A DNA stretch of 64,000 nucleotides, from positions 2,480,001 through 2,544,000 of the forward strand of contig NZ_CP059154.1 of assembly GCF_013456555.2 (NCBI RefSeq), given 5' to 3'. Shown piece by piece: positions 26,950 through 34,831 of the stretch. The translations under genes and the position numbers were made by a program. The number at the start of each line of letters is the position of its first letter. Positions within the stretch are counted from its first letter, which is position 1. The notes under the pieces were generated by a model. That model worked only from the letters and a program-made list of their open reading frames with translations. It was not told the origin of the DNA and did no database searches. The stretch comes from Natrinema zhouii (GTDB lineage: Archaea > Halobacteriota > Halobacteria > Halobacteriales > Natrialbaceae).

Positions 26950-27225
26950 ATGCGACGGCCACGGGTGGACTGGATGACGCGGGCCGACGACGCGATCCTC
27001 GAGTTCCTTCTCAACGAGGGGAACCGTCCCCTCGTCGCAAATCCGTCCACCGTCGAGGCCAACATCGATTACAAGATCTCACATGTCAGACGCAGACTGC
27101 GGGCGTTGCAGGACGGTGGGCTCGTGGAGTACTACGACAAGGATCGTGGTCTCTACCGGATTAGTGATCAAGGTCAGGCATATCTCGAGGGTGAACTGGA
27201 GAGCGAAGACCTCGAACCATCATAA
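26950..27225 (+). CDS. Winged-helix protein, phiH1 repressor-like
   Basis: 91 residues: MRRPRVDWMTRADDAILEFLLNEG, then NIDYKISHVRRRLRALQDGGLVEYYDKDRGLYRISDQGQAYLEGEL. The opening W-M-T-x-x-D-D-x-I-L-E and the wing ending Y-x-I-T/S-x-x-G-x-x-Y-L are those of the haloarchaeal phiH1 repressor-like group. Divergent from the regulator at 26315-26716 with an AT-rich promoter region between. Such genes are common at the edges of integrated elements. Confidence 0.87.
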   Translation: MRRPRVDWMTRADDAILEFLLNEGNRPLVANPSTVEANIDYKISHVRRRLRALQDGGLVEYYDKDRGLYRISDQGQAYLEGELESEDLEPS

Positions 27226-27390
27226 CAAGAAAACGTCGCGGGTGACTACCTGCTACTTAACATACTCGTGCACACAACGCTGGCAATCCTATTTTTTCGA
27301 CTTTACTGAATGCCGATCTTGGATCGCAACTGTAACCGTGTAAGCTATTCAGAAAAGAGAGACGGGTTAACCGATAGAGCGACTTTCGAG

Positions 27391-27421
27391 ATGCACACGA
27401 CAAGTCACGGTTCGTGTGCAT
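27391..27421. promoter_or_regulatory. Perfect 10-bp inverted repeat
   Basis: ATGCACACGA (27391-27400) and TCGTGTGCAT (27412-27421) are exact reverse complements with an 11-base spacer. It lies in the 273-base gap between the phiH1-like regulator and the AT-rich membrane gene. It could be an operator for a dimeric regulator (centre-to-centre 21 bases, two helical turns) or a hairpin ending the regulator transcript. Confidence 0.6.
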
Positions 27422-27498
27422 ATTCATGAATCGGGCTCTGTCAGCGTGTAACCCCAGATAGTTATATCGAAGGTTGGCTTTCCGGAGTCACATTCGAG

Positions 27499-28056
27499 TT
27501 AAAGAATTGAGAAGATCTGGATTGAAAAACCAACTACTAAAAGAAGTCCACCAAGGAGTGCATCGATAGATGCTCTAATCTCAGAATCAAGAGAGTTTAT
27601 TTCCCGATCAGTAGGTCTTTTGATACCGTGCATATTTGTATTCCTTATTTCTGGAGGAGAAATATTTGCGTCTGTTAGGTATCCTCCGTATCCTCTGAAT
27701 AATCCTCGAGCAACCACAATAGCTCCAACCATATCAAAGACTAATCCATATAATTGTAGTTTCACTGTTTTATGATAAAAGAAGGCCTCGTAGGCTTGTA
27801 GCAACACTATTAGAACAAGTACGATAGCTATGTAAGCTTTTGAACGGAAATAAAACCAGTATTGGAATCTCCCCATTATACTTCTGCCCTCCGCTCCTTC
27901 AGTAGGTGATGATCGAGATGCAACTTCTCGATAGGTAAGATAATTGAATAAAATAGCAGAGACAATATATGTAAAAAGTTTGTATGGCTTTCGCCATGAT
28001 GGAAGGTGAGTTGTTGGGATCTGCGCGTATTTAGGTGAACGATTGTCGTCATCCAT
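27499..28056 (-). CDS. AT-rich membrane protein of unknown function
   Basis: 185 residues. Hydrophobic segments at about 25-45, 72-95, 100-120 and 160-185 suggest three to four membrane helices; the last ends in LLGGLLLVVGFSIQIFSIL. The middle part with RPTDREINSLDSEIRASIDALLGG is on the inner side. Codons are strongly A/T-ending, unlike neighbours, so it looks acquired. Its start overlaps the upstream small frame by 8 bases. Effector-like membrane proteins of defence modules look similar in size, but there is no motif to support that. Confidence 0.72.
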   Translation of the reverse strand: MDDDNRSPKYAQIPTTHLPSWRKPYKLFTYIVSAILFNYLTYREVASRSSPTEGAEGRSIMGRFQYWFYFRSKAYIAIVLVLIVLLQAYEAFFYHKTVKLQLYGLVFDMVGAIVVARGLFRGYGGYLTDANISPPEIRNTNMHGIKRPTDREINSLDSEIRASIDALLGGLLLVVGFSIQIFSIL

Positions 28057-28294
28057 TTATTATATTCTTCTCAATATACTCGAGCACCAAAAATTTCCGT
28101 AGTCTGTCCTTGACTAACTCTAATTCTCTATCTCCTAAGCGGACTCGATAAGGGATAAAACCTCGTAAGCATATCTGACAAGCGGAGTTATCGAGGTCCT
28201 GCCCCAGCCTACTAGTGGGGTAGCATTTCTGTAACGTCCGGTATCGGCCTGCCCAATTTTCACTAGCGCGGCGCGCGCTCTGCGCGCCGCGCAA
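28049..28294 (-). CDS. Possible small gene coupled to the AT-rich membrane protein
   Basis: A frame of up to 81 codons (TTG 28294) ends in an 8-base overlap with the membrane gene start, which argues for translation coupling. The C-terminal half (QICLRGFIPYRVRLGDRELELVKDRLRKFLVLEYIE) looks protein-like. The first residues are encoded by one arm of a strong hairpin, so the true start is probably later, or the gene is a truncated remnant. No family recognised. Confidence 0.35.
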   Translation of the reverse strand: MRGAQSARRASENWAGRYRTLQKCYPTSRLGQDLDNSACQICLRGFIPYRVRLGDRELELVKDRLRKFLVLEYIEKNIING

Positions 28295-28316
28295 TTGCCC
28301 TGCCCCCTTAGGGGCA
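28265..28316. repeat. Two adjacent strong hairpins
   Basis: A near-perfect GC palindrome at 28267-28292 has arms GCGCGGCGCGC and GCGCGCCGCGC around a 5-base loop. Ten bases on, TGCCCC-ctta-GGGGCA (28301-28316) is a second perfect hairpin. Both lie at the upstream edge of the AT-rich patch. They may be a mobile-element end or a transcript separator. Confidence 0.6.
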
Positions 28317-28398
28317 CAACGTAAATCTGACCGGGCTCTGTTTTCTAACCTCTATTCGTATCCTTTCTGGCGAACCTGAACGCTCCGCCCCGATCAAG

Positions 28399-29460
28399 TC
28401 ATTCAACCAGTGGATCGGTGAACAGATCCGCAGCCCCCGACAGCCCCGACAACGCATCCGCAGCCAATACCGCCGCCCCGCAGGTCCACGTCGGCCGCTC
28501 GCCCGGCCAGAACGCCTCGTCCTCGAACTGGTAGCCCGTCCAGAAGACGCCGTCGTCGTCGGTCCACTGAAAGAGCCACTCGAGGACCTCCCGAGCGCGC
28601 TCGTGACGACCCACCGCGGCCAGCGAGATCACGAGTTCGCAGGACTCGGCGACGGTCACCCAGGGCTCGTCGGAGACGCAGCGACAGCCCAGCCCCTCCT
28701 CGAGGAACCGATCCATCCCGTCCTCGAGTCGCTGTCCGGCCGTCTCGCCGGTCACCGCGCCACAGAGGACGGGGTAGAACCAGTCCATCGCGTAGCGGGA
28801 CTTGCTCTCCCACGTGCGGTCGAACCGATCGGGCCGCGAGCGGATCGCCTCGCCGAGGCTGGTACGGGCCTCGAGCCACCGGTCGCGCCGCTCCTCGTGA
28901 TCCAGTTCGCCGGCGATCGCCGCGCCGCAGGCCAGGCTCTTGTAGATCGAGGCGCAGCCGGAGAGCAGCGCGTCCTCGTAGACCTCGCCGTCCGCGCCGA
29001 CGGTCCAGTAGATCTCGCCGGTCGGGGCCTGCTGGTCGCAGGCGAACGCGAGGGCGTCCCGGACGGTCGGCCAGAGTTCCTCGAGGAACGCTCGATCGCC
29101 GGTACAGAGGTAGTGGTGCCAGACGCCGACGGCGACGTAGGCGCTGCGGTGGGTCTCCTTGCGCGGCTCGTCGCCGGCGTGGGCCCCGTCGTTGTCGTCG
29201 CCGTCGGCCTCGCCGTAGGTGGCCCAGAGCGCGCCGTCGTCGTGTTGGGCGTCGGCGATCCACCGATACGCGCGGCGAGCCCCATCGCGGCGGCCGGCGA
29301 CCGACAGCCCCATCGCGCTCTCGACGTGATCCCACGGGTCGGCCGGCCCGTCGGGATACCAGAGAATGAGCCCGTCCGATCGCTGGACGCGCTCGATGTA
29401 GTCGACCGCGGGCTCGAGCCCCCAGTCGGCCAGCGACTTCCCCGACGAGACGTTGCTCAC
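28399..29460 (-). CDS. Alpha/alpha-barrel protein (six-hairpin glycosidase or prenyltransferase-like)
   Basis: 353 residues from GTG 29460, overlapping the methyltransferase stop (GTGA). Repeated helical hairpins carry aromatic and acidic residues: GLILWYPDGPADPWDHVESAMGL, ALWATYGEAD, FLEELWPTVRDALAFA, WESKSRYAMDWFYPVLCG, EPWVTVAESCELVISLAAVG and GVFWTGYQFEDEAFWPGERPTWTCGA. This fits an (alpha/alpha)6 barrel as in GH15-type enzymes; automated annotation often says prenyltransferase for such proteins. There is no signal peptide, so it acts in the cytoplasm. It is the last gene of a three-gene cassette. Confidence 0.78.
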   Translation of the reverse strand: MSNVSSGKSLADWGLEPAVDYIERVQRSDGLILWYPDGPADPWDHVESAMGLSVAGRRDGARRAYRWIADAQHDDGALWATYGEADGDDNDGAHAGDEPRKETHRSAYVAVGVWHHYLCTGDRAFLEELWPTVRDALAFACDQQAPTGEIYWTVGADGEVYEDALLSGCASIYKSLACGAAIAGELDHEERRDRWLEARTSLGEAIRSRPDRFDRTWESKSRYAMDWFYPVLCGAVTGETAGQRLEDGMDRFLEEGLGCRCVSDEPWVTVAESCELVISLAAVGRHERAREVLEWLFQWTDDDGVFWTGYQFEDEAFWPGERPTWTCGAAVLAADALSGLSGAADLFTDPLVE

Positions 29461-30179
29461 GCCTGCCCCTCCAGCTCGAAGTAGTAGACGACGCTCTTGC
29501 CGAGCACGGGATCGAGCGCCCGCTCGAGCAGCCGAACCGGCCGCGGCGATTCGAGCACGTCCCACTCGAGGAAGCGATCGTAGGCCCGCAGCGGAAGCGG
29601 CGGTTCGCCCCGCTCGTCGCGCTCCCGCCAGAGACACTTCAGCCACCAGTAGGGCGCGTGCAGGGCGTGGGCGAAGTGCCCGTCGACCCGATGGAAGCCG
29701 CGTTGCTCGATGACCGCCTGCAACTCCTCGCGGTCGAAGATGCGGACGTGGCCGCCCTCGACGTTGTGGTAGTCGTCCGAGAGGGCCCAGCAGACGCGCT
29801 CGGGACCCGCTCGAGGGACACTCACCGCGAGGGTGCCCCCCGGCGCACAGACCCGTCGGAGCTCGTCGATAGCGGACTCGTAGTCGGGGATGTGTTCCAG
29901 GACTTCGGTACAGTAGACGACGTCGAACGCGCCGTCCTCGAAGGGTAGTCGGAGCGCGTCCCCCGAGAGAAAGGTGACCGGCACGTCGGATAGCTCGGCG
30001 ATGTACTCCTCGTAATCCTCTTGTGCAGCCGCCAGACTCGCCGTCTCGAGGTCGAGACCCACGACTTCGGCGACGTTCTCGAGGGCGGCGGCGTGGACGT
30101 GTCGGCCCTCGCCGCAGCCGACGTCGAGGACGCGCATACCCGGGGTCAGCGTCATGCGGTCGAAATCGATCGTCTCCAT
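29457..30179 (-). CDS. Class I SAM-dependent methyltransferase
   Basis: 240 residues. Motif I MRVLDVGCGEGRH (about 15-27), acidic end of strand 2 in VVGLDLE, motif II/III GAFDVVYCTEVLEHIPDYE and RVCAPGGTLAVSVP. It is the Methyltransf_11 type. It starts one base after the upstream glycosyltransferase stop and overlaps the downstream gene by 4 bases, so the three are surely one operon. It likely methylates the product of the glycosyltransferase, or the acceptor. Confidence 0.92.
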   Translation of the reverse strand: METIDFDRMTLTPGMRVLDVGCGEGRHVHAAALENVAEVVGLDLETASLAAAQEDYEEYIAELSDVPVTFLSGDALRLPFEDGAFDVVYCTEVLEHIPDYESAIDELRRVCAPGGTLAVSVPRAGPERVCWALSDDYHNVEGGHVRIFDREELQAVIEQRGFHRVDGHFAHALHAPYWWLKCLWRERDERGEPPLPLRAYDRFLEWDVLESPRPVRLLERALDPVLGKSVVYYFELEGQA

Positions 30180-30180
30180 T

Positions 30181-31563
30181 TCAGGACTCCTGTTCTCGTG
30201 TTTCGATCGCGCTGCGGTACGTTCGGACGGTCTCGCGGGCGGCCCGCTCCCAGTCGAACTCCTCGACGATGCGCGCTCGCCCCCGCTCGCCGAGCGTGCG
30301 GCGGCGCTCGTCGTCCGCCAGCAGGTCGCGGACGGCCGCGGCCAGCGAGTCGGAATCGCCCGGTTCGACGAGGACGCCGGCGTCGCCGACCACTTCGGGG
30401 AGCCCGCCGCCCGTGGTCGCGACGACCGGGACGCCACAGGCCAGCGCCTCGCCCGCGGGGAGGCCGAACCCCTCGTAGATCGAGGGGACCACGGCGACGT
30501 CTGCACTCCCGTAGAGTTCGACCATTCGCTCGTAGCTGATTTCGCTGTGCGTTTCGATTGCGTCCGCGATGCCCAGTTCCGAAACGAGCTGGTCGCAGTC
30601 GCCGCCCTCGTCGAACTCGCCGACGACGACGAGTTCGGCGTCGACCGACTCGCGAACGTCGGCGAAGGCCTCGAGCAAGTGCCGGGCCCCCTTCAGGGGA
30701 ACGTCGGCGCTAACGGTCGTCATCACGCGCGGGCGATCGGGATCGGAAGCGGGAGCGCGATCGACGGGTTCGAACAGCTCGGTGTCGATGCCGTTGTGGA
30801 CGACGCGAATCGACTCCGGATCGGCACCGAAGTCGGTGACGGTGCGGTGCTTGGCCGATTCGGAGACGGTCAGGACGTGGGGAAGCTCCCGGACGACCTC
30901 GCGTTGCATCCGGAGGAAGCGATACCACCGGCGGATCAACAGCCGCTCGGTCCAGTCGTCCGCCGCCTCGAGTGCGGCCTCGCGATCGACGGTGATCGGG
31001 TGGTGGACGGTCGCCACGACGGGGTGGCCCCGGTCGCGGAGCGTGTGAAGTCCGTGACAGAGCGACTGGTTGTCGTGGACGATGTCGTATGCGGGCTGGT
31101 GTTCCTCGAAGTAATCGACGACCTGCCGGCCGAAGACGTAGGGATCCGGAAAGCCCCCGGTGAGCGCGCTCAGCCACTCGTACAACGCGAGCGGATCGCG
31201 GAGGTACGAGGAGTTGAACTGGCCGAGTCGGTCGAGTTCGTCGACGATGTTCTCGCCGGGCAACTTCACCAGCCGAACGTCGTCGTCGAGGTCCGGATAC
31301 GGCTTGCCGGAGAGCACGTCGACCGAGTGGCCGAGATCGGTCAGCGCCCGGCTGAGGTACTTCACGTACACTCCCTGCCCCCCGGAATACGGGTTCGACC
31401 GATAACTCAGTAGACAGATATCGAGCGGTTCGCTGGCAGCGTCGGCCGCCTCGAGCGCCGGCTCGGAGTCAGCCGTCGGTTGCGCGGCCGTCGGCTCCCC
31501 TGCCGACGCGGACGAGGTGATAACACTCCCTCGAAGAAGACGTCTGAACGTACCAGTGACCAT
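30181..31563 (-). CDS. GT4 family glycosyltransferase
   Basis: 460 residues. GT-B fold: an acceptor domain with NPYSGGQGVYVKYLSRALTDLGHSVDVLSG (about 57-86) and a donor domain with VVHNGIDTELF, TTVSADVPLKGARHLLEAF and the E-x7-E motif in PSIYEGFGLPAGEALACG. A Ser/Ala/Pro-rich 40-residue N-terminal extension precedes the fold. It transfers a sugar from a nucleotide sugar with retention. It heads a cassette with a methyltransferase and a six-hairpin protein. The acceptor is unknown. Confidence 0.92.
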   Translation of the reverse strand: MVTGTFRRLLRGSVITSSASAGEPTAAQPTADSEPALEAADAASEPLDICLLSYRSNPYSGGQGVYVKYLSRALTDLGHSVDVLSGKPYPDLDDDVRLVKLPGENIVDELDRLGQFNSSYLRDPLALYEWLSALTGGFPDPYVFGRQVVDYFEEHQPAYDIVHDNQSLCHGLHTLRDRGHPVVATVHHPITVDREAALEAADDWTERLLIRRWYRFLRMQREVVRELPHVLTVSESAKHRTVTDFGADPESIRVVHNGIDTELFEPVDRAPASDPDRPRVMTTVSADVPLKGARHLLEAFADVRESVDAELVVVGEFDEGGDCDQLVSELGIADAIETHSEISYERMVELYGSADVAVVPSIYEGFGLPAGEALACGVPVVATTGGGLPEVVGDAGVLVEPGDSDSLAAAVRDLLADDERRRTLGERGRARIVEEFDWERAARETVRTYRSAIETREQES

Positions 31564-31827
31564 CGCAGTCTATCCTGCATGTATGGGCACTCCCTCATAA
31601 ACCTCCCGCTCGTGTACTGTTTCTTGACAGTGTTCAGTCGCAATACGGACCTGTATCACAGGGTCCTCGAGCCGGACCCGGTCGGCTGTCCCTTCGCTCG
31701 ATCGGCACGTGTCGTCCAGCCGTTGACGAAGCGGAATCGGTTTTCGGACTGGATGACCTGCCGGAGCGTCTGTGATCTGTCATCCCCGGTACAAACTAAC
31801 AGGTCGAATCGATCCCGGCAGCGGTCC

Positions 31828-32388
31828 TTACCGGATGTCCCGGCGCATGGCGATCTCGAACCACGGGCAGAGGCGAAGCTGACGGTACCACTCCGGATTC
31901 GAGTGGAGTCGCTCGTAGGGAACCCACAGCAGGCCGGCGACCTCCTCCTCGTCGGGGTCGAGACTGCGGTCGGACAGCGTCACCTGCAGGACGGCACAGA
32001 CCTCGTGCTCGACGCCCGCGTTCTCGAAGTAGCGCTTGTACTCGAAGCGATCGGTCAGTCGCAAGTCGTCGTACTGGTCGGGCGTGATCCCCAGCTCTTC
32101 CTCGAGTCGCTGGCGGGTCGCTTCCTCTTGGCTCTGGCCTTCGACGGGGTGGGAGGCGACGGTCCCGTCCCAGTAGGTCCCCCACAGGCGTTTGCCCGGT
32201 GCTCGCTGGGCGAGCAACACGTTCCCCTTGCCGTCGAAAACGAGCGAGGTGAACGCCCGGTGGCGAATGCCATCGCCTGTGTGGGCGTCGAGTCGGTTGA
32301 CCAACTCGAGTTCGGTGTCGTCGGCGTCGACGGCGATCACGTCCTGTCCTGCGTTTTCGTGTTGCAGGTCCTCCTCCGGCGTGCTCAT
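31828..32388 (-). CDS. idi: Isopentenyl-diphosphate delta-isomerase-like Nudix protein (type 1)
   Basis: 186 residues. The order of motifs follows type 1 IDI: RHRAFTSLVFD, LWGTYWDGTVASHPVEGQS, EEATRQRLEEELG, EYKRYF, EHEVCAVLQV, and WFEIAMRRDIR at the end. The position of the catalytic Cys (C-S-H-P or C-G-H-P in studied enzymes) holds Ala (VASHP), while the catalytic Glu in HEVC is kept. From memory, other haloarchaeal homologues also read ASHP. It is normally the IPP/DMAPP isomerase for archaeal lipids, but a type 2 enzyme may do that job. Confidence 0.85.
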   Translation of the reverse strand: MSTPEEDLQHENAGQDVIAVDADDTELELVNRLDAHTGDGIRHRAFTSLVFDGKGNVLLAQRAPGKRLWGTYWDGTVASHPVEGQSQEEATRQRLEEELGITPDQYDDLRLTDRFEYKRYFENAGVEHEVCAVLQVTLSDRSLDPDEEEVAGLLWVPYERLHSNPEWYRQLRLCPWFEIAMRRDIR

Positions 32389-32463
32389 ACCATCACAATT
32401 ACGGTGACTCTTGAAACCAGTATCGTCTCGTCTCGGCGGTTTCGAATCGATACCGTCGGGAGG

Positions 32464-33423
32464 TTACTGGCCCGCGGACGTCTCGAGCGGCCACAGCTCC
32501 CCCTCGTCCGGATCCGGCTGATAGCCGTCGCCGACGGGAATCGTGAGCGTTTCCGACTTCGTCTCGAGGTGTAGCGTTTCAGTTTTGAGCATCTCGCCGT
32601 CGAGACTGTATTCGACGGAGTCCTCGCGGCTCTCGATCGCGAGCGACGGCGTTCGCCGGCGGACGATGTGGGTGCTGTCCCGGCCGAACAGCCCCTCGAG
32701 GGCCGCGCCGCTGACCAGGTTCGTGGTCGCGGCGTCTTCGACGATCGTGACCTCGAGCAGGCCGTCCTCGACGTTCGCCTGTGCCGTTCGCGCGCCGGTG
32801 AATCGCCGGCAGTTCCCGATGAGGACGAACAGGGCCTCGCCCTCCCAGGCCTGTGCCGTCTCGCCGTTCGGACCCGCGGCCGTCTCCACCCGCAGCGGGA
32901 GCGAGTCGAACTCGCCGACCGTCTCGAACGTGTTCTTCACGTACGCGAGCACGCCTAACTCCGCCTTGCTCTCCGTCGTCGTCTCGCTGCTCGCCTCGGC
33001 GGTGATCCCGCCGACACAGGAGTTGACGAAAACCCGGTCGTTCGCCGTCGCGATATCGATCGTCCGCCGGCGACCGTCTTCGATCACCGTAAACGCGTGC
33101 TCGAGCCCTCGAATGTCGATGTTCGCCGCGAAGTTGTTTCCCGTCCCCGCGGGGACGACGGCGACGGTCGTCGTCTCGAGCGCATTTGCCGCTGCAATGC
33201 CGTTGACGACGGCGTTGAGCGTACCATCGCCACCGGCCGCGGCGATGAGGTTGGCGTCGGGTGCGGCGTCACGAGCGAACCGCGTCGCGTCGCCTGCTTC
33301 CTCGGTCTTCCGAATCTCGAAACCGTGGCCGCCCGCGAGTTCGACGACGTCGTCGACGTGCTCCCCCGACCCGCTCACGGGATTGAGGACGAGAACGCGG
33401 TCGCTCGCCTCGTCAGATGACAT
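32464..33423 (-). CDS. Diacylglycerol/lipid kinase family protein
   Basis: 319 residues. The catalytic glycine-rich loop is AAGGDGTLNAVVNGI (about 66-80), with PAGTGNNFAANI (about 93-104), NPVSGSG at the N-terminus and a C-terminal beta domain ending in SLDGEMLKTETLHLE. These are the DAGK/YegS/sphingosine kinase hallmarks. It probably phosphorylates a lipid alcohol. ATG 33423 is preferred. Adjacent to, but not overlapping, the idi-like gene on the same strand (75 bases), which may suggest a shared lipid theme. Confidence 0.92.
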   Translation of the reverse strand: MSSDEASDRVLVLNPVSGSGEHVDDVVELAGGHGFEIRKTEEAGDATRFARDAAPDANLIAAAGGDGTLNAVVNGIAAANALETTTVAVVPAGTGNNFAANIDIRGLEHAFTVIEDGRRRTIDIATANDRVFVNSCVGGITAEASSETTTESKAELGVLAYVKNTFETVGEFDSLPLRVETAAGPNGETAQAWEGEALFVLIGNCRRFTGARTAQANVEDGLLEVTIVEDAATTNLVSGAALEGLFGRDSTHIVRRRTPSLAIESREDSVEYSLDGEMLKTETLHLETKSETLTIPVGDGYQPDPDEGELWPLETSAGQ

Positions 33424-33477
33424 ACTGCAGTGCATGCCGGCCGCACGCAAAAGGGTCTGCCCGGCGTTTGCTCTCCT

Positions 33478-34197
33478 ATGTACGCAGTCGATCTCCACGC
33501 ACATACGCGATTCTTCCACGGCAGACGATCGCTCGGTGATCGGTACGATCCGCTGGGTGTCCGACTACTCGCCGAAGCGGCCGAGCGACGCGGCCTCGAC
33601 GGCATCGCGACGACGAACCACGATTACTACACGGCGTTCGACCCCGCTCCGGACGTCGAGATGCTGCCGGGGATCGAGATCACGACCGACCGCGGGCACG
33701 TCCTCGTCGTCGGCCCCGACCCGCCGGCAGCGACGAAACCCGGCGCGCTCTCCCCCGAAGAGGCGGTCGCGCTGGCTCACGATCGGGACTGCGCCGCGAT
33801 CGTCGCCCACCCCTTCCGAAACAGTACGGTGCGGGAACTCGAGGATATCCCCTTCGACGCGATCGAAGTGAACGGCAAACACCCGCGCTCGCGGCCGCTG
33901 GTCGAGCAGTTGGCGGGCGACCGGGAGCTCCCGCTGGTCGGCGGCAGCGACGCGCACTATCCCTTCGAGGTGGGTCGAGCGTACACGGTCGTCGAGGCCG
34001 ACCGGCTCACGCCCGAGTCGATCGTCGACGCGATCCGTGACGGAAACGTCAGCGCGCGCGTTTCCCGGTCCGGGTTCGACCGGCTACTGCGCAAGGGGTA
34101 TCGGGCGATCCACAACCGAAAACAGGTGATCGACGCGATCGAGCGGCCGACGCCGGGCGTCGGGACGCCGCCGGGTGAGGAAACGCAATCCGACTAG
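33478..34197 (+). CDS. PHP domain metal-dependent phosphoesterase
   Basis: 239 residues. PHP motifs: DLHAHTRFFHG (5-15), GLDGIATTNHDYY, LPGIEITTDRGHVLVVG, IVAHPFRN and GGSDAHYPFEVG. These His and Asp residues bind the trinuclear metal site. Members hydrolyse phosphoesters, e.g. 3',5'-nucleoside bisphosphates. It is divergent from the lipid kinase with a 54-base gap that must hold both promoters. Confidence 0.92.
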   Translation: MYAVDLHAHTRFFHGRRSLGDRYDPLGVRLLAEAAERRGLDGIATTNHDYYTAFDPAPDVEMLPGIEITTDRGHVLVVGPDPPAATKPGALSPEEAVALAHDRDCAAIVAHPFRNSTVRELEDIPFDAIEVNGKHPRSRPLVEQLAGDRELPLVGGSDAHYPFEVGRAYTVVEADRLTPESIVDAIRDGNVSARVSRSGFDRLLRKGYRAIHNRKQVIDAIERPTPGVGTPPGEETQSD

Positions 34198-34314
34198 TCG
34201 CTCGCTTCCGTCTCAGCGAATCGATGAACCGCATGCCGGTTCGTCGGCTGAGTGGGACAGCGAGACGTCGACCGGACCGTTTCGGGCCAGTCGTGGAGTG
34301 TGTTGCGACCCGTC

Positions 34315-34728
34315 CTACCCGAGTTCTTCGTCCAGAATCAAGCGCGTCTTCGTGCTCACGACCTCCTCCTGATCGCGGGCCTTCGTAATCAGATCGTTGA
34401 CCCCGCGCGTGTCCGCGGCGTCGACCACGAGGACGACGTCCTGTTCGCCCGAGACCATCCAGACGAAGTCGACCTCGTCCCACTCGGCCATCCGCTCGGA
34501 GACGCCCTTGGTGTCGACGTCGACCGCGACGCTGATCTCGAGCATCGCCTGGACGTTCCCGGTCCGAGTCGAGATCGTGAAGCGTTCGATGACGTCGTCG
34601 TCCATCATCCGCTCGACGCGGTTGCGGACGGTCCCCTCGCTCGTCTCGACCTCGTCGGCGATCTCGGTGTACGGCGTCCGGGCGTCTCGCCGGAGGATAT
34701 CGAGGATCTGTCGGTCCAGGTCGTCCAT
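34315..34728 (-). CDS. Lrp/AsnC family transcription regulator
   Basis: 137 residues. N-terminal helix-turn-helix MDDLDRQILDILRRDARTPYTEIADEVETSEGTVRNRVERM; C-terminal RAM (ligand/oligomerisation) domain with VWMVSGEQDVVLVVDAADTRGVNDLI. Both halves have the usual length. It is divergent from carA; the 102-base gap carries two related dyads, so it probably represses itself and may regulate carA in response to an amino acid such as glutamine or arginine. Confidence 0.94.
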   Translation of the reverse strand: MDDLDRQILDILRRDARTPYTEIADEVETSEGTVRNRVERMMDDDVIERFTISTRTGNVQAMLEISVAVDVDTKGVSERMAEWDEVDFVWMVSGEQDVVLVVDAADTRGVNDLITKARDQEEVVSTKTRLILDEELG

Positions 34729-34764
34729 GGAGATGCGGACCTACGTGTGACTCGCACTTACCGA

Positions 34765-34779
34765 TTACGAAAATCGTAA
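34765..34779. promoter_or_regulatory. Palindromic operator candidate for the Lrp regulator
   Basis: TTACGA-aaa-TCGTAA is a perfect 15-base dyad, 37-51 bases upstream of the lrp ATG and 52 bases before carA. It lies just upstream of where the lrp TATA/BRE should be. Lrp proteins usually bind such AT-centred dyads. Confidence 0.65.
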
Positions 34780-34815
34780 CTGAGCTTCGAAGACAACACT
34801 TATGATGGTCCATCC

Positions 34816-34831
34816 GATACGTAGATCGTAA
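34816..34831. promoter_or_regulatory. Second, weaker copy of the dyad at the carA start
   Basis: CGATACGTAGATCGTAA (34815-34831 approximately) keeps the right half-site TCGTAA exactly and a partial left half TACG. Its right half is 52 bases from the matching half in the first dyad, about five helical turns, so a Lrp oligomer could contact both on one DNA face. It overlaps the probable transcription start of carA. Confidence 0.45.

Noticed and set aside
28135..28317. Second minus-strand frame over the hairpins
   Set aside because: It is mostly encoded by the hairpin arms and lacks coupling to the downstream gene.
27432..28341. A complete insertion sequence
   Set aside because: A 10-bp direct repeat flanks the patch, but there are no matching terminal inverted repeats in the right register and no transposase.
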